Shown here: positions 16,711 to 25,715 of the stretch, in pieces | Position numbering within the stretch: the first letter of the stretch is position 1 | How the letters are laid out: each line of letters opens with the position of its first letter | NCBI RefSeq assembly: GCF_900112485.1 | Contig: NZ_FOMG01000013.1 | Coordinates: 1 to 64,000, forward strand | From: Clostridium uliginosum | GTDB lineage: Bacteria > Bacillota > Clostridia > Clostridiales > Clostridiaceae | DNA: 64,000 bases | Reading direction: 5' to 3' | Notes under the pieces: model-generated | Databases searched by the model: none | Told to the model about the DNA's origin: nothing | The model's input: only the letters and a program-made list of their open reading frames with translations | Made by a program: the position numbers and the translations under genes

Positions 16711-17997
16711 ATGAATAAGTTTATGGATAAGTTTATGAAATTCTTTGAAGAAAAAATCACCCCACCTTTGACAAAAGTATCTGAATTTAAATATTTAATA
16801 GCAATTAGAGATGGTATTATTTCAACTATGCCATTGATATTAATAGGTTGTATGTTCCTTGTTATTTATAATTTGCCTATAAGTGCATGGAAAGAATGGA
16901 TAACACCAAGAGCTGGAGTATTTTTAATACCATTTAGAGTTACTGTAAGCTTAATGGCTTTGTATGCTTCATATGGTATGGGATATGCTTTATCTAAATC
17001 TTATAAATTAGATGGAGTTAGTGGTGGTGTATTAACAATGTCAGCATTTATTTTAGCAAATGTTCCTAAGACTGTACTTGATGCGGCTTCAGGAAAAGAA
17101 CTTGGTTGGGCTTTACCTATGGAATACTTAGGTGGTTCAGGTATGTTTGTTGCTATTATATGTATGATTTTATCAGTTGAAATATTAAGATTTTGTAAGG
17201 CAAAAAATCTAACTATCAAAATGCCAGAACAAGTACCACCTTCAGTTGCGAGATCATTTGAGGCATTAATTCCAGGTGCTATTATTATTACATTAGTTTG
17301 GGTTGTTAGAGTTGTAATGAATTTTGATATGAATGCTTTTTTAATGTATGTTTTTTCACCATTAATAAATATTGCTGGAAACAGTTTAATAGGATTATTA
17401 GTACCAGTAATATTAATGTGTTTATTATGGACAACAGGTATCAGCGGAGATTCTGTTATAGGATCAATTGTTAGACCAATATGGTTAGTTCTTATGGACA
17501 AGAATATGGCAGCAGTAGCAGCTGGTGGAGTTGCGCCAAACATTGGTGTTGAAGGATTCCTAGATGTATTTTTATGGGTAGGAGGTACTGGTGGTACTTT
17601 AGCTTTATGCATATTGTTACTATGTTCAAAATCAGCTTACTTAAAAGAAGTTGGGAAATTCTCAATTATACCAGGATTATTTAATATTAGCGAACCAATA
17701 ATGTATGGTGTTCCAGTAGCAGTTAATCCAATAATGGCTATACCATTTATAATTGGGCCAATCATCACAACTACTCTCACATACTTTGCTATGTCATTTG
17801 GATTTGTAGCTAAGGTATCAGTAATGGCACCATGGACATTGCCATCTCCAATTAAAGCATTTCTTGCAACTAATGATTGGAGAGCAATTATATTAGTATT
17901 AATTAACTTTACTATTTATTTGTTAATTTACTATCCATTCTTTAAAGCTTATGAAAAAAAGATGCTTGATGAGGAATCTGTTAAAGTACAAGCATAA
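16711..17997 (+). CDS. PTS lactose/chitobiose-type EIIC
   Basis: A 428-residue sugar permease of the Lac/Chb family with about ten membrane segments. It opens with the family's KFMKFFEEKITPPLTKVSEFKYL amphipathic region and includes GGSGMFVAIICMILSVEIL, LWTTGISGDSVIGSIVRP, GGTGGTLALCILLL and NISEPIMYGVPVAVNPI (the last close to the conserved substrate-site Glu). With the GH4 and murein genes around it, imported GlcNAc- and MurNAc-containing disaccharides are the best guess for substrate. ATG 16711 follows TAGGAGGAAGAAAAA. Confidence 0.92.
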   Translation: MNKFMDKFMKFFEEKITPPLTKVSEFKYLIAIRDGIISTMPLILIGCMFLVIYNLPISAWKEWITPRAGVFLIPFRVTVSLMALYASYGMGYALSKSYKLDGVSGGVLTMSAFILANVPKTVLDAASGKELGWALPMEYLGGSGMFVAIICMILSVEILRFCKAKNLTIKMPEQVPPSVARSFEALIPGAIIITLVWVVRVVMNFDMNAFLMYVFSPLINIAGNSLIGLLVPVILMCLLWTTGISGDSVIGSIVRPIWLVLMDKNMAAVAAGGVAPNIGVEGFLDVFLWVGGTGGTLALCILLLCSKSAYLKEVGKFSIIPGLFNISEPIMYGVPVAVNPIMAIPFIIGPIITTTLTYFAMSFGFVAKVSVMAPWTLPSPIKAFLATNDWRAIILVLINFTIYLLIYYPFFKAYEKKMLDEESVKVQA

Positions 17998-18042
17998 ACT
18001 AAATTTTAAATATTATATAAAAATAAATATGATAAAATATAT

Positions 18043-18095
18043 TAGTGGGCTCTCTCAAAAGTTGGATGCATGTATGCTTTTGGGAAAGCCACTTA
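18043..18095 (+). other. Intra-operon hairpin between EIIC and the NamZ-like gene
   Basis: AGTGGGCT-CTCTCAAAAG pairs with CTTTTGGGA-AAGCCACT across about 16 loop bases, with a bulge and G-U pairs. There is no T-run; the next ribosome site (AGAGGAAAG) follows within ten bases. It may set differential mRNA stability or translation. Confidence 0.45.
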
Positions 18096-18111
18096 GTTTA
18101 AAGAGGAAAGT

Positions 18112-19263
18112 ATGGAGAAAAACAAGTTTAGTGTAAAAAATGGAATAGATAATATAAAAGAATATGATAATTTATTTAAAAATAAGGTAATAGGTTTAGT
18201 TACAAATGTAACAGGAGTAGATAAAAATTATAATTCAACTGTAGATATAATAAATAACTTATATAACTTGAAATTATTATTTGCTCCAGAACATGGATTA
18301 AGAGGAGAATGTCAAGCTGGTGATAAAGTAGAAAATTATATAGATAATGTTACAGGAAAAGAAGTAATAAGTTTATATGGAAATAAAAACATAATAATAG
18401 AAGATAAGTTAGATGATATTGATATACTTGTTTATGATATTCAAGACTTAGGGGTAAGATATTACACATATATTTATACAATGTACTTATGTATGAAAGC
18501 TTGTAGTAGAAAAGGTGTAGAATTTATTATTTTAGATAGAATAAATCCGTTAGGAGGTAATTTAATAGAAGGAAATATATTAGAATCTAAATATAATTCT
18601 TTTATAGGAATGCTTCCAATAACAAATATATATGGCTTAACAGTAGGAGAATTAGCTAAGTATATTAAAGATAAAGAAAATATAGATTGTAATTTAAATG
18701 TAGTACCAATAACGGGTTGGAAAAGAGGAATTACTGTTGATGAAACAGATTTACCATGGGTGCCAACATCTCCGAACATACCAACACTTGAATGTGCATT
18801 AGTTTATGGTGGAACATGTCTTTTTGAAGGAACAAACATATCAGAAGGAAGAGGGACAACTAAACCATTTGAGATGATTGGAGCTCCATGGATAGATTGT
18901 AACAAGTTAAGTGAAAGATTAAATAATAAGAATTTGCCAGGTGTGTATTTTAGACCAGTATATTTTGTACCCACATTTTCAAAATATAAAGAGGAGTTAT
19001 GTGAAGGAGTACAAATTCATATTAAAGATCATAGTGAGTTTTTACCATTATTAACTGCTATAAATATGTTATATGAAATTAAAGAGTTATATCCAAATTA
19101 TTTTAAGTATGATATTCATTCAGAAGGTTTTAAATATAAGTTTTTTATACATTTAACTGGATGTGATTACATTTTAAATGAATCGTTAGATAATGTTATT
19201 AAAAAATTGAAATATGATAGTAATTTATTTAGAGAGTCAATAAAAGAGTATATTCTATACTAG
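18112..19263 (+). CDS. NamZ-like exo-beta-N-acetylmuramidase (DUF1343), without signal peptide
   Basis: A 383-residue protein of the DUF1343 family, whose Bacillus member NamZ removes MurNAc from non-reducing ends of glycan pieces. Conserved blocks are seen in order: KVIGLVTNVTGVD, LLFAPEHGLRGECQAG, ISLYGN, DILVYDIQDLGVRYYTYIYT, IILDRINPLGG, VPTSPNIPTLECALVYGGTCLFEGTNISEGRGT. Bacillus NamZ is secreted, but here the protein starts MEKNKFSVKNGIDNI with no hydrophobic leader, so it should work in the cytoplasm. It lies in the salvage operon between the PTS EIIC and the MurK-like kinase. ATG 18112 follows AGAGGAAAG. Confidence 0.85.
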   Translation: MEKNKFSVKNGIDNIKEYDNLFKNKVIGLVTNVTGVDKNYNSTVDIINNLYNLKLLFAPEHGLRGECQAGDKVENYIDNVTGKEVISLYGNKNIIIEDKLDDIDILVYDIQDLGVRYYTYIYTMYLCMKACSRKGVEFIILDRINPLGGNLIEGNILESKYNSFIGMLPITNIYGLTVGELAKYIKDKENIDCNLNVVPITGWKRGITVDETDLPWVPTSPNIPTLECALVYGGTCLFEGTNISEGRGTTKPFEMIGAPWIDCNKLSERLNNKNLPGVYFRPVYFVPTFSKYKEELCEGVQIHIKDHSEFLPLLTAINMLYEIKELYPNYFKYDIHSEGFKYKFFIHLTGCDYILNESLDNVIKKLKYDSNLFRESIKEYILY

Positions 19264-19275
19264 AAAGGGGAATTT

Positions 19276-20184
19276 ATGTTTTATATAGGAGTAGATGGTG
19301 GAGGAACTAAAACTAAATTTACATTAATGAATGACAAAGAAGATGTAGTGGGTTCTATAATAAAAGAAACCTGCCATTATAATGAAGTTGGATTTGATGG
19401 ATTAAAAAATGTTTTTGCAGAAGGTTTAGAAGAATTACTTAAAAAGTGCGGTATTACAAGAGAAAAAGTTTCAAGAGCTTGCATTGGATTAGCAGGATAT
19501 GGAGAATTACAAAGCGTTAAACTTAAAATATCAGAAATAATCAAAGATGTTTTTAAAGAAATAGAGTTTTCCTTATTTAATGATGTACAAATTGCACATG
19601 CTGGAGCATTAGGAGGAGAAGATGGTATAGTAATTATAGCAGGAACAGGATCAATAGGTTATTCTGTTAATAAAGGAAAAAGCAAAAGAGTTGGCGGATG
19701 GGGATATACAATTGGAGATGAAGGATCAGCTTATTGGATAGGTAGGAAAGTAATAGAATGTTTTTCAAAACAAGCGGATGGAAGATTAGAAAAAGGGCAT
19801 TTATATAGTATGTTAAAAGAAGAATTAAATTTAACAAATGATTACGAGTTAATATCATTTATTAATAAAGATATAAAGGCTAGTAAAGGAAAGACAGCAC
19901 AACTTGCACAAATATGCTACAAAGCTGCAAAATTAGGTGATCTAAATGCAAAGGAGATATTTAATGAAGCAGGTAAGGAGTTAGCAAATATTATTAATAC
20001 ATTAGCTAATGAATTTACAAATACACCAATAAATGTTTCATATATTGGTGGCGTATTTAAATCAGAAAAGTTTATTATTGAACCAATAAAGAAATATATA
20101 GGAGATAATATACAATTAAATAAACCTAAATTTGAAGCAGATATAGGGGCTTGTCTATTAGCTAATAAGCAAAAAATTATTTAA
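19276..20184 (+). CDS. murK: MurNAc/GlcNAc kinase, BadF/BcrA ATPase family (MurK-like)
   Basis: A 302-residue ASKHA-fold sugar kinase. The phosphate-1 motif GVDGGGTKTKFTLM opens it; VIIAGTGSIGYSVNKGKSKRVGGWGYTIGDEGSAYWIG gives the phosphate-2 and glycine-rich segments, and VSYIGGVFKSEKF the adenosine motif. A characterised C. acetobutylicum kinase of this family phosphorylates both MurNAc and GlcNAc at O6, and the flanking NamZ-like, murQ and MurR-like genes point to the same role. Free MurNAc released in the cytosol would become MurNAc-6P for MurQ. ATG 19276 lies 12 bases after the previous stop, behind AAAGGGGAA. Confidence 0.82.
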   Translation: MFYIGVDGGGTKTKFTLMNDKEDVVGSIIKETCHYNEVGFDGLKNVFAEGLEELLKKCGITREKVSRACIGLAGYGELQSVKLKISEIIKDVFKEIEFSLFNDVQIAHAGALGGEDGIVIIAGTGSIGYSVNKGKSKRVGGWGYTIGDEGSAYWIGRKVIECFSKQADGRLEKGHLYSMLKEELNLTNDYELISFINKDIKASKGKTAQLAQICYKAAKLGDLNAKEIFNEAGKELANIINTLANEFTNTPINVSYIGGVFKSEKFIIEPIKKYIGDNIQLNKPKFEADIGACLLANKQKII

Positions 20185-20206
20185 ATTTGTATAAGTAGGT
20201 GTAAAA

Positions 20207-21052
20207 ATGAATTTTTTAACTTTTCTTAAAAATAATTATGAAAGTTTAACTAGTAGTGAACAAGTAATTGCAGATTATGTATTAAAAATAGATAAAGAAA
20301 TTTTATCTATGTCTTCAAGGGAAATTGCTAATAAGACAGGAACATCCCCAGCAACAGTAGTGAGATTTTCCAATAAACTTGGCTTTAAAAACTTTAATGA
20401 ATTTAAATTAAAATTTACAATAGACTGCAATGAAAAACAGAGCAAACCATTTGAATTTATTAATCAGGGATTGACTACTGAAGGAATAGTAGGAGGAATA
20501 AAAGAAGCTTATAGTAATAGTTTAAATAAGACAATAAGTTTAGTTGATGTAAAGAAATTAGATAAAGCTATAGAACTTCTTAAAAATGCTAATAATATAT
20601 ATATTTATGGACTCGGAAGTTCTGCTTTAGTTGCTATGGATCTATATTATAAATTAATTAGAATAAATAAAAGAGTTATTTGTCATAATGATTCACATCT
20701 TCAAATGACTTTTTCAGCAGTGATGGAAAAGGGAGATGTAGCATTGGCTATATCATATTCAGGAGAAACTAAAGAAGTTTTAAAATCTGTTAAAAATGGG
20801 AAGAAACTTGGAGTACCAATCATAGCAATAACAAGAAAGGCAATAGATAATACATTAGCTAGTATTGCAGATATAACTTTATATATACCTGCAATTGAAA
20901 AAGATTTAAGAGAGGGAGCGATGAGCTCTAGAATTTCTCAATTGACTATTGTAGATATGCTTTATATTGGAATGGTTAAAGATGATATTACAGCAACTGA
21001 GGAAAAACTTATCAGAACAAGAAAAGTTATTGAGGAATTTAAAAATGAGTAA
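20207..21052 (+). CDS. RpiR/MurR-family transcriptional regulator
   Basis: A 281-residue regulator with an N-terminal HTH (about 1-77: LTSSEQVIADYVL, SSREIANKTGTSPATVVRFSNKLGFKNFNEFK) and a C-terminal SIS sugar-phosphate domain (about 105-245: NNIYIYGLGSSALVAMDLYYKLIRI, VALAISYSGETKEVL). As last gene of the operon with murQ it is likely the local regulator sensing MurNAc-6P or GlcNAc-6P. Its site is not recognised in the 13087-13178 leader. ATG 20207 follows AAGTAGGTG. Confidence 0.85.
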   Translation: MNFLTFLKNNYESLTSSEQVIADYVLKIDKEILSMSSREIANKTGTSPATVVRFSNKLGFKNFNEFKLKFTIDCNEKQSKPFEFINQGLTTEGIVGGIKEAYSNSLNKTISLVDVKKLDKAIELLKNANNIYIYGLGSSALVAMDLYYKLIRINKRVICHNDSHLQMTFSAVMEKGDVALAISYSGETKEVLKSVKNGKKLGVPIIAITRKAIDNTLASIADITLYIPAIEKDLREGAMSSRISQLTIVDMLYIGMVKDDITATEEKLIRTRKVIEEFKNE

Positions 21053-21072
21053 CAAATATGTATAATTACTAT

Positions 21073-21138
21073 TAATCATTTACTTAAATTAAAATGTTTG
21101 AAATACAAACACACTTAATTTAAGTAAATGATTTTTTT
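21073..21138 (+). terminator. Operon terminator
   Basis: AATCATTTACTTAAATTAA pairs perfectly with TTAATTTAAGTAAATGATT (19 bp) and TTTTTT follows. It closes the 13179-21052 operon. Confidence 0.85.
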
Positions 21139-21220
21139 ATGTAAAGAATAATTCTAGAAAGTTATTTTAAAAGCTATTAAGTCAAAAACAGTCATTAAAT
21201 GAATGGAAATGATTTCTTAT

Positions 21221-21256
21221 GACCGAAAATAGTTGATTTTTAGCGAAATATAGTTT
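21221..21256 (+). promoter_or_regulatory. Direct repeats upstream of fruR, probable FruR operator
   Basis: GACCGAAAATAGTT (21221-21234) and AGCGAAATATAGTT (21242-21255) are repeated 21 bases apart, about two helix turns, 30-60 bases before the start. DeoR-type regulators bind such repeats. No experimental consensus was compared. Confidence 0.45.
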
Positions 21257-21282
21257 ATTATAAAAAAAGAGGAGTGGTGGAA

Positions 21283-22038
21283 ATGTTTACAGAAGAAAGA
21301 TGCAATATAATTCTTCAGGAACTAAAAGTAAAGGGAATAGTTTCAGTTATGGAGCTAGTTAAAATGTTAGATGCTTCAGAATCAACAATAAGAAGAGACT
21401 TAAATAACCTCCATAATGAAGGATTATTAAAGAAAATTCATGGAGGAGCAGTTTTGATTGGTGAAAGTACTTCTCTTCATGATTATATGGTTAATGTTAG
21501 ACAATCACTTAATGTAGATGATAAAACGCAGATTGCAAAGTATGCTGCATCTTTGATTGAAAATGGAGATATAATTTATTTAGATGCAGGCACTACTACT
21601 GAAATTTTAATAGATTTTATAAAAGCAAAAGAAATAACTGTTGTTACAAATGCAATAGTTCATGCAAAAAAACTTCTAGAGAAAAATATTAAGACGTTTA
21701 TATTAGGAGGAGAATTAAAAATAATTACTGAAGCAGTTGTTGGTCCTACTACAGTAGAAGATTTAAAAAAATATAATTTTACAAAAGGCTTTTTTGGAGC
21801 AAATGGTGTAAGTAATCAAAATGGTTACACAACTCCAGATATAAATGAAGCTATGGTAAAAGCAGAAGCTATAAAAAGATGTAATGAAGCATTTGTATTA
21901 GCTGATGAATCTAAATTAGAAGAAGTTAGTTTTATAACTTTTGGAGCAATAAAAGACGCAACATTAATAACAAGTAAAATAAAGGATATAGACATAAAAT
22001 ATGATACTAATGTAGTAGAGGTGAGTAAAAATGATTAA
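21283..22038 (+). CDS. fruR: DeoR-family regulator of the fructose operon
   Basis: A 251-residue regulator: N-terminal DeoR winged helix (CNIILQELKVKGIVSVMELVKMLDASESTIRRDLNNLHNEGLLKKIHGGAVL) and a C-terminal sensor domain of the ribose-5-phosphate-isomerase-like fold (GDIIYLDAGTTTEILIDFI, GFFGANGVS, ADESKLEEVSFITFG). It should respond to fructose-1-phosphate and control fruK-fruA. ATG 21283 follows GAGGAGTGG; two in-frame GTG codons at 21274 and 21277 lie within the ribosome site. The 3' end overlaps fruK by eight bases. Confidence 0.88.
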   Translation: MFTEERCNIILQELKVKGIVSVMELVKMLDASESTIRRDLNNLHNEGLLKKIHGGAVLIGESTSLHDYMVNVRQSLNVDDKTQIAKYAASLIENGDIIYLDAGTTTEILIDFIKAKEITVVTNAIVHAKKLLEKNIKTFILGGELKIITEAVVGPTTVEDLKKYNFTKGFFGANGVSNQNGYTTPDINEAMVKAEAIKRCNEAFVLADESKLEEVSFITFGAIKDATLITSKIKDIDIKYDTNVVEVSKND

Positions 22039-22933
22039 TACAATAACACTTAATCCATCTTTAGATTATGTTGTAAAGGTAAATAATTTTAAAATGGATT
22101 CATTAAACAGAAGCAAAAATGAAGAAGTTTATGCTGGGGGAAAAGGAATAAACGTATCAATAGTACTTAAAAACTTAGGTGTAGAAAATACAGCTTTAGG
22201 ATATATTGCTGGATTTACTGGTGATGAAATATTAAAACAAGTAATTGACCATGGAGTTAATTGTGATTTCGTAAAGTTAAATAAGGGTTTATCTAGAATA
22301 AACGTAAAACTTAAAAGTGATGGAGAAACAGAAATAAATGGTTCAGGTCCAGAAATAACAAGTGAAGATTTAAAGGTATTATATGGAAAGCTTTCTCTTT
22401 TAACAAAGGGAGATTATTTAATATTATCAGGAAGTATTCCAAACGGAGTACCAGATGATGTTTATGAAACTATAATAAAAATTCTTTTAGATAAAAATGT
22501 AGAATTTATAGTTGATTCCACTAAAGATTTACTTTTAAAAGTACTAAAGTACAAACCTTTTTTAATTAAGCCAAATCATCATGAACTTGCAGAAATGTTT
22601 AATGTTGAGATAAATAATGATGATGACATAATTACATATGGTAAAAAGCTTCAAGAAATGGGAGCCAAAAATGTACTTATTTCAATGGCTGGAGATGGAG
22701 CAATCCTATTACCTGAAAATGGAGAAGCTATAAAAAGACAAGTACCAAAAGGAATTCTTAAAAATTCAGTTGGCGCGGGAGACTCTATGGTAGCAGGATT
22801 CTTAGCAGGATATCTTAAAAACAATGATATAGATGAAGCATTTAAGATGGGAATTGCAACTGGTAGTGCAAGTGCATTTTCAAAGGAACTTGCAACGAAA
22901 GAAGAAGTTTATAAATTACTATCACAAATATAA
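22031..22933 (+). CDS. fruK: 1-phosphofructokinase
   Basis: A 300-residue PfkB-family kinase that converts fructose-1-phosphate to fructose-1,6-bisphosphate. TLNPSLDYVVKVNNFKMDSLNRS, AGGKGINVSIVLKNLG (substrate region), GDYLILSGSIPNGVP and SVGAGDSMVAGFLAGYL (GAGD anion hole and catalytic Asp) are all in place. Its start overlaps the fruR end, with GAGGTGAG in the fruR coding sequence, and fruA follows 20 bases later, so it is the middle gene of a classical fru operon. Confidence 0.95.
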   Translation: MINTITLNPSLDYVVKVNNFKMDSLNRSKNEEVYAGGKGINVSIVLKNLGVENTALGYIAGFTGDEILKQVIDHGVNCDFVKLNKGLSRINVKLKSDGETEINGSGPEITSEDLKVLYGKLSLLTKGDYLILSGSIPNGVPDDVYETIIKILLDKNVEFIVDSTKDLLLKVLKYKPFLIKPNHHELAEMFNVEINNDDDIITYGKKLQEMGAKNVLISMAGDGAILLPENGEAIKRQVPKGILKNSVGAGDSMVAGFLAGYLKNNDIDEAFKMGIATGSASAFSKELATKEEVYKLLSQI

Positions 22934-22953
22934 ATATCTAAGGGGGAAATGTA

Positions 22954-24885
22954 ATGAAAATTGTAGACTTATTACAAAAACAAGCAATTGAATTAAGTTT
23001 TAAACCTTCTTCGAAAGAAGAATGCATTAATCAATTAGTTGATTTAATGGATAAAACAGGAAATATAATAAGCAAAGAAGAATATAAAAAAGCTATAATA
23101 GCTAGAGAAGAATTAAGTACAACTGGTATTGGTGAAGGAATTGCTATACCTCATGGAAAAACTAGTACAGTTAAAAAGGCATCACTTGCAGCAGCAGTAT
23201 GTAAAGATGGTGTAGATTATGATTCATTAGATGGAGCACCAGCACATTTATTTTTTATGATAGCAGTACCTGATAATAGTGATAATTTGCATTTAGATGT
23301 ACTTGGAAGATTATCAACAATATTAATGGATGAAAAGTTTAGAGAAAGATTAATTAATTGTGTAAACAAAGATGAATTCTTAAAATTAATAGATGAAAAA
23401 GAAAAAGAAAAATTCCCCGAGGAATCTGTTTCAGAAGTTAATTCAAATGACATAGGATATAGGGTTTTAGCTGTTACGGCTTGTCCTACTGGAATAGCTC
23501 ATACTTATATGGCAGCAGAAAGTCTTGAAAGTAAGGGAAAAGATATTGGAGTTACAATAAAGGTGGAAACTAATGGTTCTGGTGGAGCTAAAAATGTTTT
23601 AACTAAAAAAGAAATTGAAAAGGCTGATTGTATAATAATTGCAGCTGATAAAAATGTTGAAATGGCTAGATTTGATGGTAAAAGGCTTATCAAAACTAAG
23701 GTCGCAAATGGAATACATAAATCAGAAGAACTAATTGTAGAAGCTACAAGTGGAAATGCACCTGTATATCATCACAATGGAAAAGCTGATGATTCAAGTG
23801 ATGAAATAGAAAATGAAGGAATAGGTCGCCAAATTTATAAACACCTTATGAATGGCGTATCTCATATGTTACCATTTGTTATAGGTGGAGGAATACTTAT
23901 AGCATTAGCATTCCTTTTTGATACATTTGATCCTGCAAATCCTGGAAACTTTGGTATGGGTACGCCTCTTGCTGCATTCTTGAAGACAACTGGTGTGACA
24001 GCATTTAACTTCATGTTACCAATTCTTGCAGGTTTTATTGCAATGAGTATTGCTGATCGTCCAGCATTAGCAGTAGGTTTTGTTGGTGGAACAATAGCAA
24101 GTTCAGGCATTACTTTTGCAAATGCATTTGATTCAAACATTGCAAAAGTTAGCTCTGGCTTTTTAGGAGCTTTACTTGCAGGTTTTATAGCAGGTTATTT
24201 AGTACTTGGACTTAAAAAATTATTTGATAAGTTACCTGATAGCTTAGAGGGTTTAAAACCAGTGTTATTATATCCTTTCTTTGGAATACTACTTATTGGT
24301 GTTATAATTTCATTAATTAATCCAGCAGTTGGTTCAATTAATGTGGGAATTACTAATGCACTTAATTCGATGGGAGGAACTAGTAAAGTATTTTTAGGAA
24401 TTGTCTTGGGTGCTATGATGGCAATAGATATGGGTGGCCCAGTTAACAAGGCAGCATATGTATTTGGTACAGCATCACTTGCTAGTGGAAATTTTGATAT
24501 AATGGCAGCTGTTATGGCTGGTGGTATGGTTCCACCTCTTGCAATAGCATTAAGTACAACATTCTTTAAAAATAGATATACAGTGAAGGACAGACAATCA
24601 GGGATTACAAATTATATAATGGGTTTATCATTTATTACAGAAGGTGCAATACCTTTTGCAGCAGCAGATCCATTAAGAGTAATACCATCTTGTGTAGCTG
24701 GATCAGCAGTAGCTGGTGGACTTTCAATGTTCCTTGGATGTGCTTTAAGAGCACCACATGGTGGAGTCTTCGTTATTCCAGTTATAAGTAATCCTTTTGG
24801 ATATATTGGAGCTATAGTTGCAGGGTCAGTAGTTGGTATGATAATACTTTCTATATTAAAAAAGCCAATAAATGATAATAGATAA
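22954..24885 (+). CDS. fruA: PTS fructose-specific EIIABC
   Basis: A 643-residue fusion. EIIA is residues 1-150 with the phosphorylated His67 in GIGEGIAIPHGK. EIIB is about 168-265 with Cys177 in VTACPTGIAHTYMAAE. EIIC is about 285-640 with eight or more membrane segments (SHMLPFVIGGGILIALAFL, GVTAFNFMLPILAGFIAMSIADRPALAVGF, AIDMGGPVNKAAYVFG, FITEGAIPFAAADPLRVIP). It imports fructose as fructose-1-phosphate for FruK. ATG 22954 follows AAGGGGGAAATGTA. Confidence 0.95.
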   Translation: MKIVDLLQKQAIELSFKPSSKEECINQLVDLMDKTGNIISKEEYKKAIIAREELSTTGIGEGIAIPHGKTSTVKKASLAAAVCKDGVDYDSLDGAPAHLFFMIAVPDNSDNLHLDVLGRLSTILMDEKFRERLINCVNKDEFLKLIDEKEKEKFPEESVSEVNSNDIGYRVLAVTACPTGIAHTYMAAESLESKGKDIGVTIKVETNGSGGAKNVLTKKEIEKADCIIIAADKNVEMARFDGKRLIKTKVANGIHKSEELIVEATSGNAPVYHHNGKADDSSDEIENEGIGRQIYKHLMNGVSHMLPFVIGGGILIALAFLFDTFDPANPGNFGMGTPLAAFLKTTGVTAFNFMLPILAGFIAMSIADRPALAVGFVGGTIASSGITFANAFDSNIAKVSSGFLGALLAGFIAGYLVLGLKKLFDKLPDSLEGLKPVLLYPFFGILLIGVIISLINPAVGSINVGITNALNSMGGTSKVFLGIVLGAMMAIDMGGPVNKAAYVFGTASLASGNFDIMAAVMAGGMVPPLAIALSTTFFKNRYTVKDRQSGITNYIMGLSFITEGAIPFAAADPLRVIPSCVAGSAVAGGLSMFLGCALRAPHGGVFVIPVISNPFGYIGAIVAGSVVGMIILSILKKPINDNR

Positions 24886-24955
24886 TATACATTATATATT
24901 TGACATGTTATTTTTATTAATACTCTAAATAAAAAAAGATCTATAAAACTTTGAG

Positions 24956-24999
24956 AAGATGTTTTCTGTATTTTGCAGAAAACATCTTTTTTTATATTT
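24956..24999 (+). terminator. Terminator of the fructose operon
   Basis: AAGATGTTTTCTG pairs with CAGAAAACATCTT over a 7-nt loop, followed by TTTTTTA. Confidence 0.85.
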
Positions 25000-25148
25000 A
25001 GAAAGGAAATTTACAAATTGGCAAGTTGTAACATAATTGCTTTAGATAATAAAAGATAGTAAAATCAATAAAGGAAAACTATGGTTTATTATACTGAAAA
25101 AGGGGGGCCAAGTGTAGAGGTTTAAGCTATGCAAGAGGTGATGTTTTT

Positions 25149-25514
25149 ATGAAAATAAGAAGTGAGTATACTTGTCCGTTAGAACTTATCCATGACTTGA
25201 TTAAAGGAAAATGGAAACCAATTATTTTATGGCAACTTAGACTAGGTAATACATCTCCTTCAAATCTTGAAAAAGATATACAAGGAATAACACAAAAAAT
25301 GTTGTTAGAACAGTTAAAAGAGTTAATGGAGTTTGAGTTTGTGGGTAAGAAAGTATATGATGGATACCCACTTAGGGTTGAGTACTTTTTAACAGAAAAT
25401 AAGGGTAAACAAATATTGAAAGCAGTAAAGATAATGCAGGAGTTTGGTAAAGACTTTATGCTTGAAAAAGGGATGCAGGACATGTTGAAAAAAAAGGGTG
25501 TTATATTAGAATAG
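25149..25514 (+). CDS. HxlR-family transcriptional regulator
   Basis: A 121-residue MarR-like winged-helix regulator. The conserved Cys near the start (YTCPLELIHDLIKGKWKPIILWQL, Cys9) and GITQKMLLEQLKELMEFEFVGKKVYDGYPLRVEYFLTENKGK are diagnostic of HxlR, in which the Cys often senses electrophiles or redox state. No partner gene is divergent or adjacent, so its target is unknown. ATG 25149 follows AAGAGGTGATG. Confidence 0.88.
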   Translation: MKIRSEYTCPLELIHDLIKGKWKPIILWQLRLGNTSPSNLEKDIQGITQKMLLEQLKELMEFEFVGKKVYDGYPLRVEYFLTENKGKQILKAVKIMQEFGKDFMLEKGMQDMLKKKGVILE

Positions 25515-25545
25515 TGCAATGGATTTATCCATTGCACTTTTCTTT
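25513..25545 (+). terminator. Terminator of the HxlR gene
   Basis: AGTGCAATGGA and TCCATTGCACT form an 11-bp perfect stem with a 4-nt loop, followed by TTTCTTT. The first base lies inside the stop codon. Confidence 0.85.
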
Positions 25546-25715
25546 ATACTAACAAAAAAGTGAGTAATTTACACTATTGATATATAAATATATAATAAAA
25601 ATGAAAAAAGAATGTATACATTTTTGATTAATTTAAAAGGATTCTACATATGCAAAAACATGTTTTAGCATTGGAAATAGTAAGAGAAATTTTTCTGTTT
25701 TAGGGAGACATTGAT

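Noticed and set aside
17001-17612. Long open frame of about 200 codons on the minus strand
   Set aside because: It lies entirely inside the PTS EIIC gene, has no ribosome site and encodes a low-complexity Ile/Thr/Pro-rich sequence typical of an antisense shadow of membrane helices.
23862-24449. Two minus-strand open frames inside fruA
   Set aside because: They are opposite to the EIIC domain, without ribosome sites or recognisable motifs.
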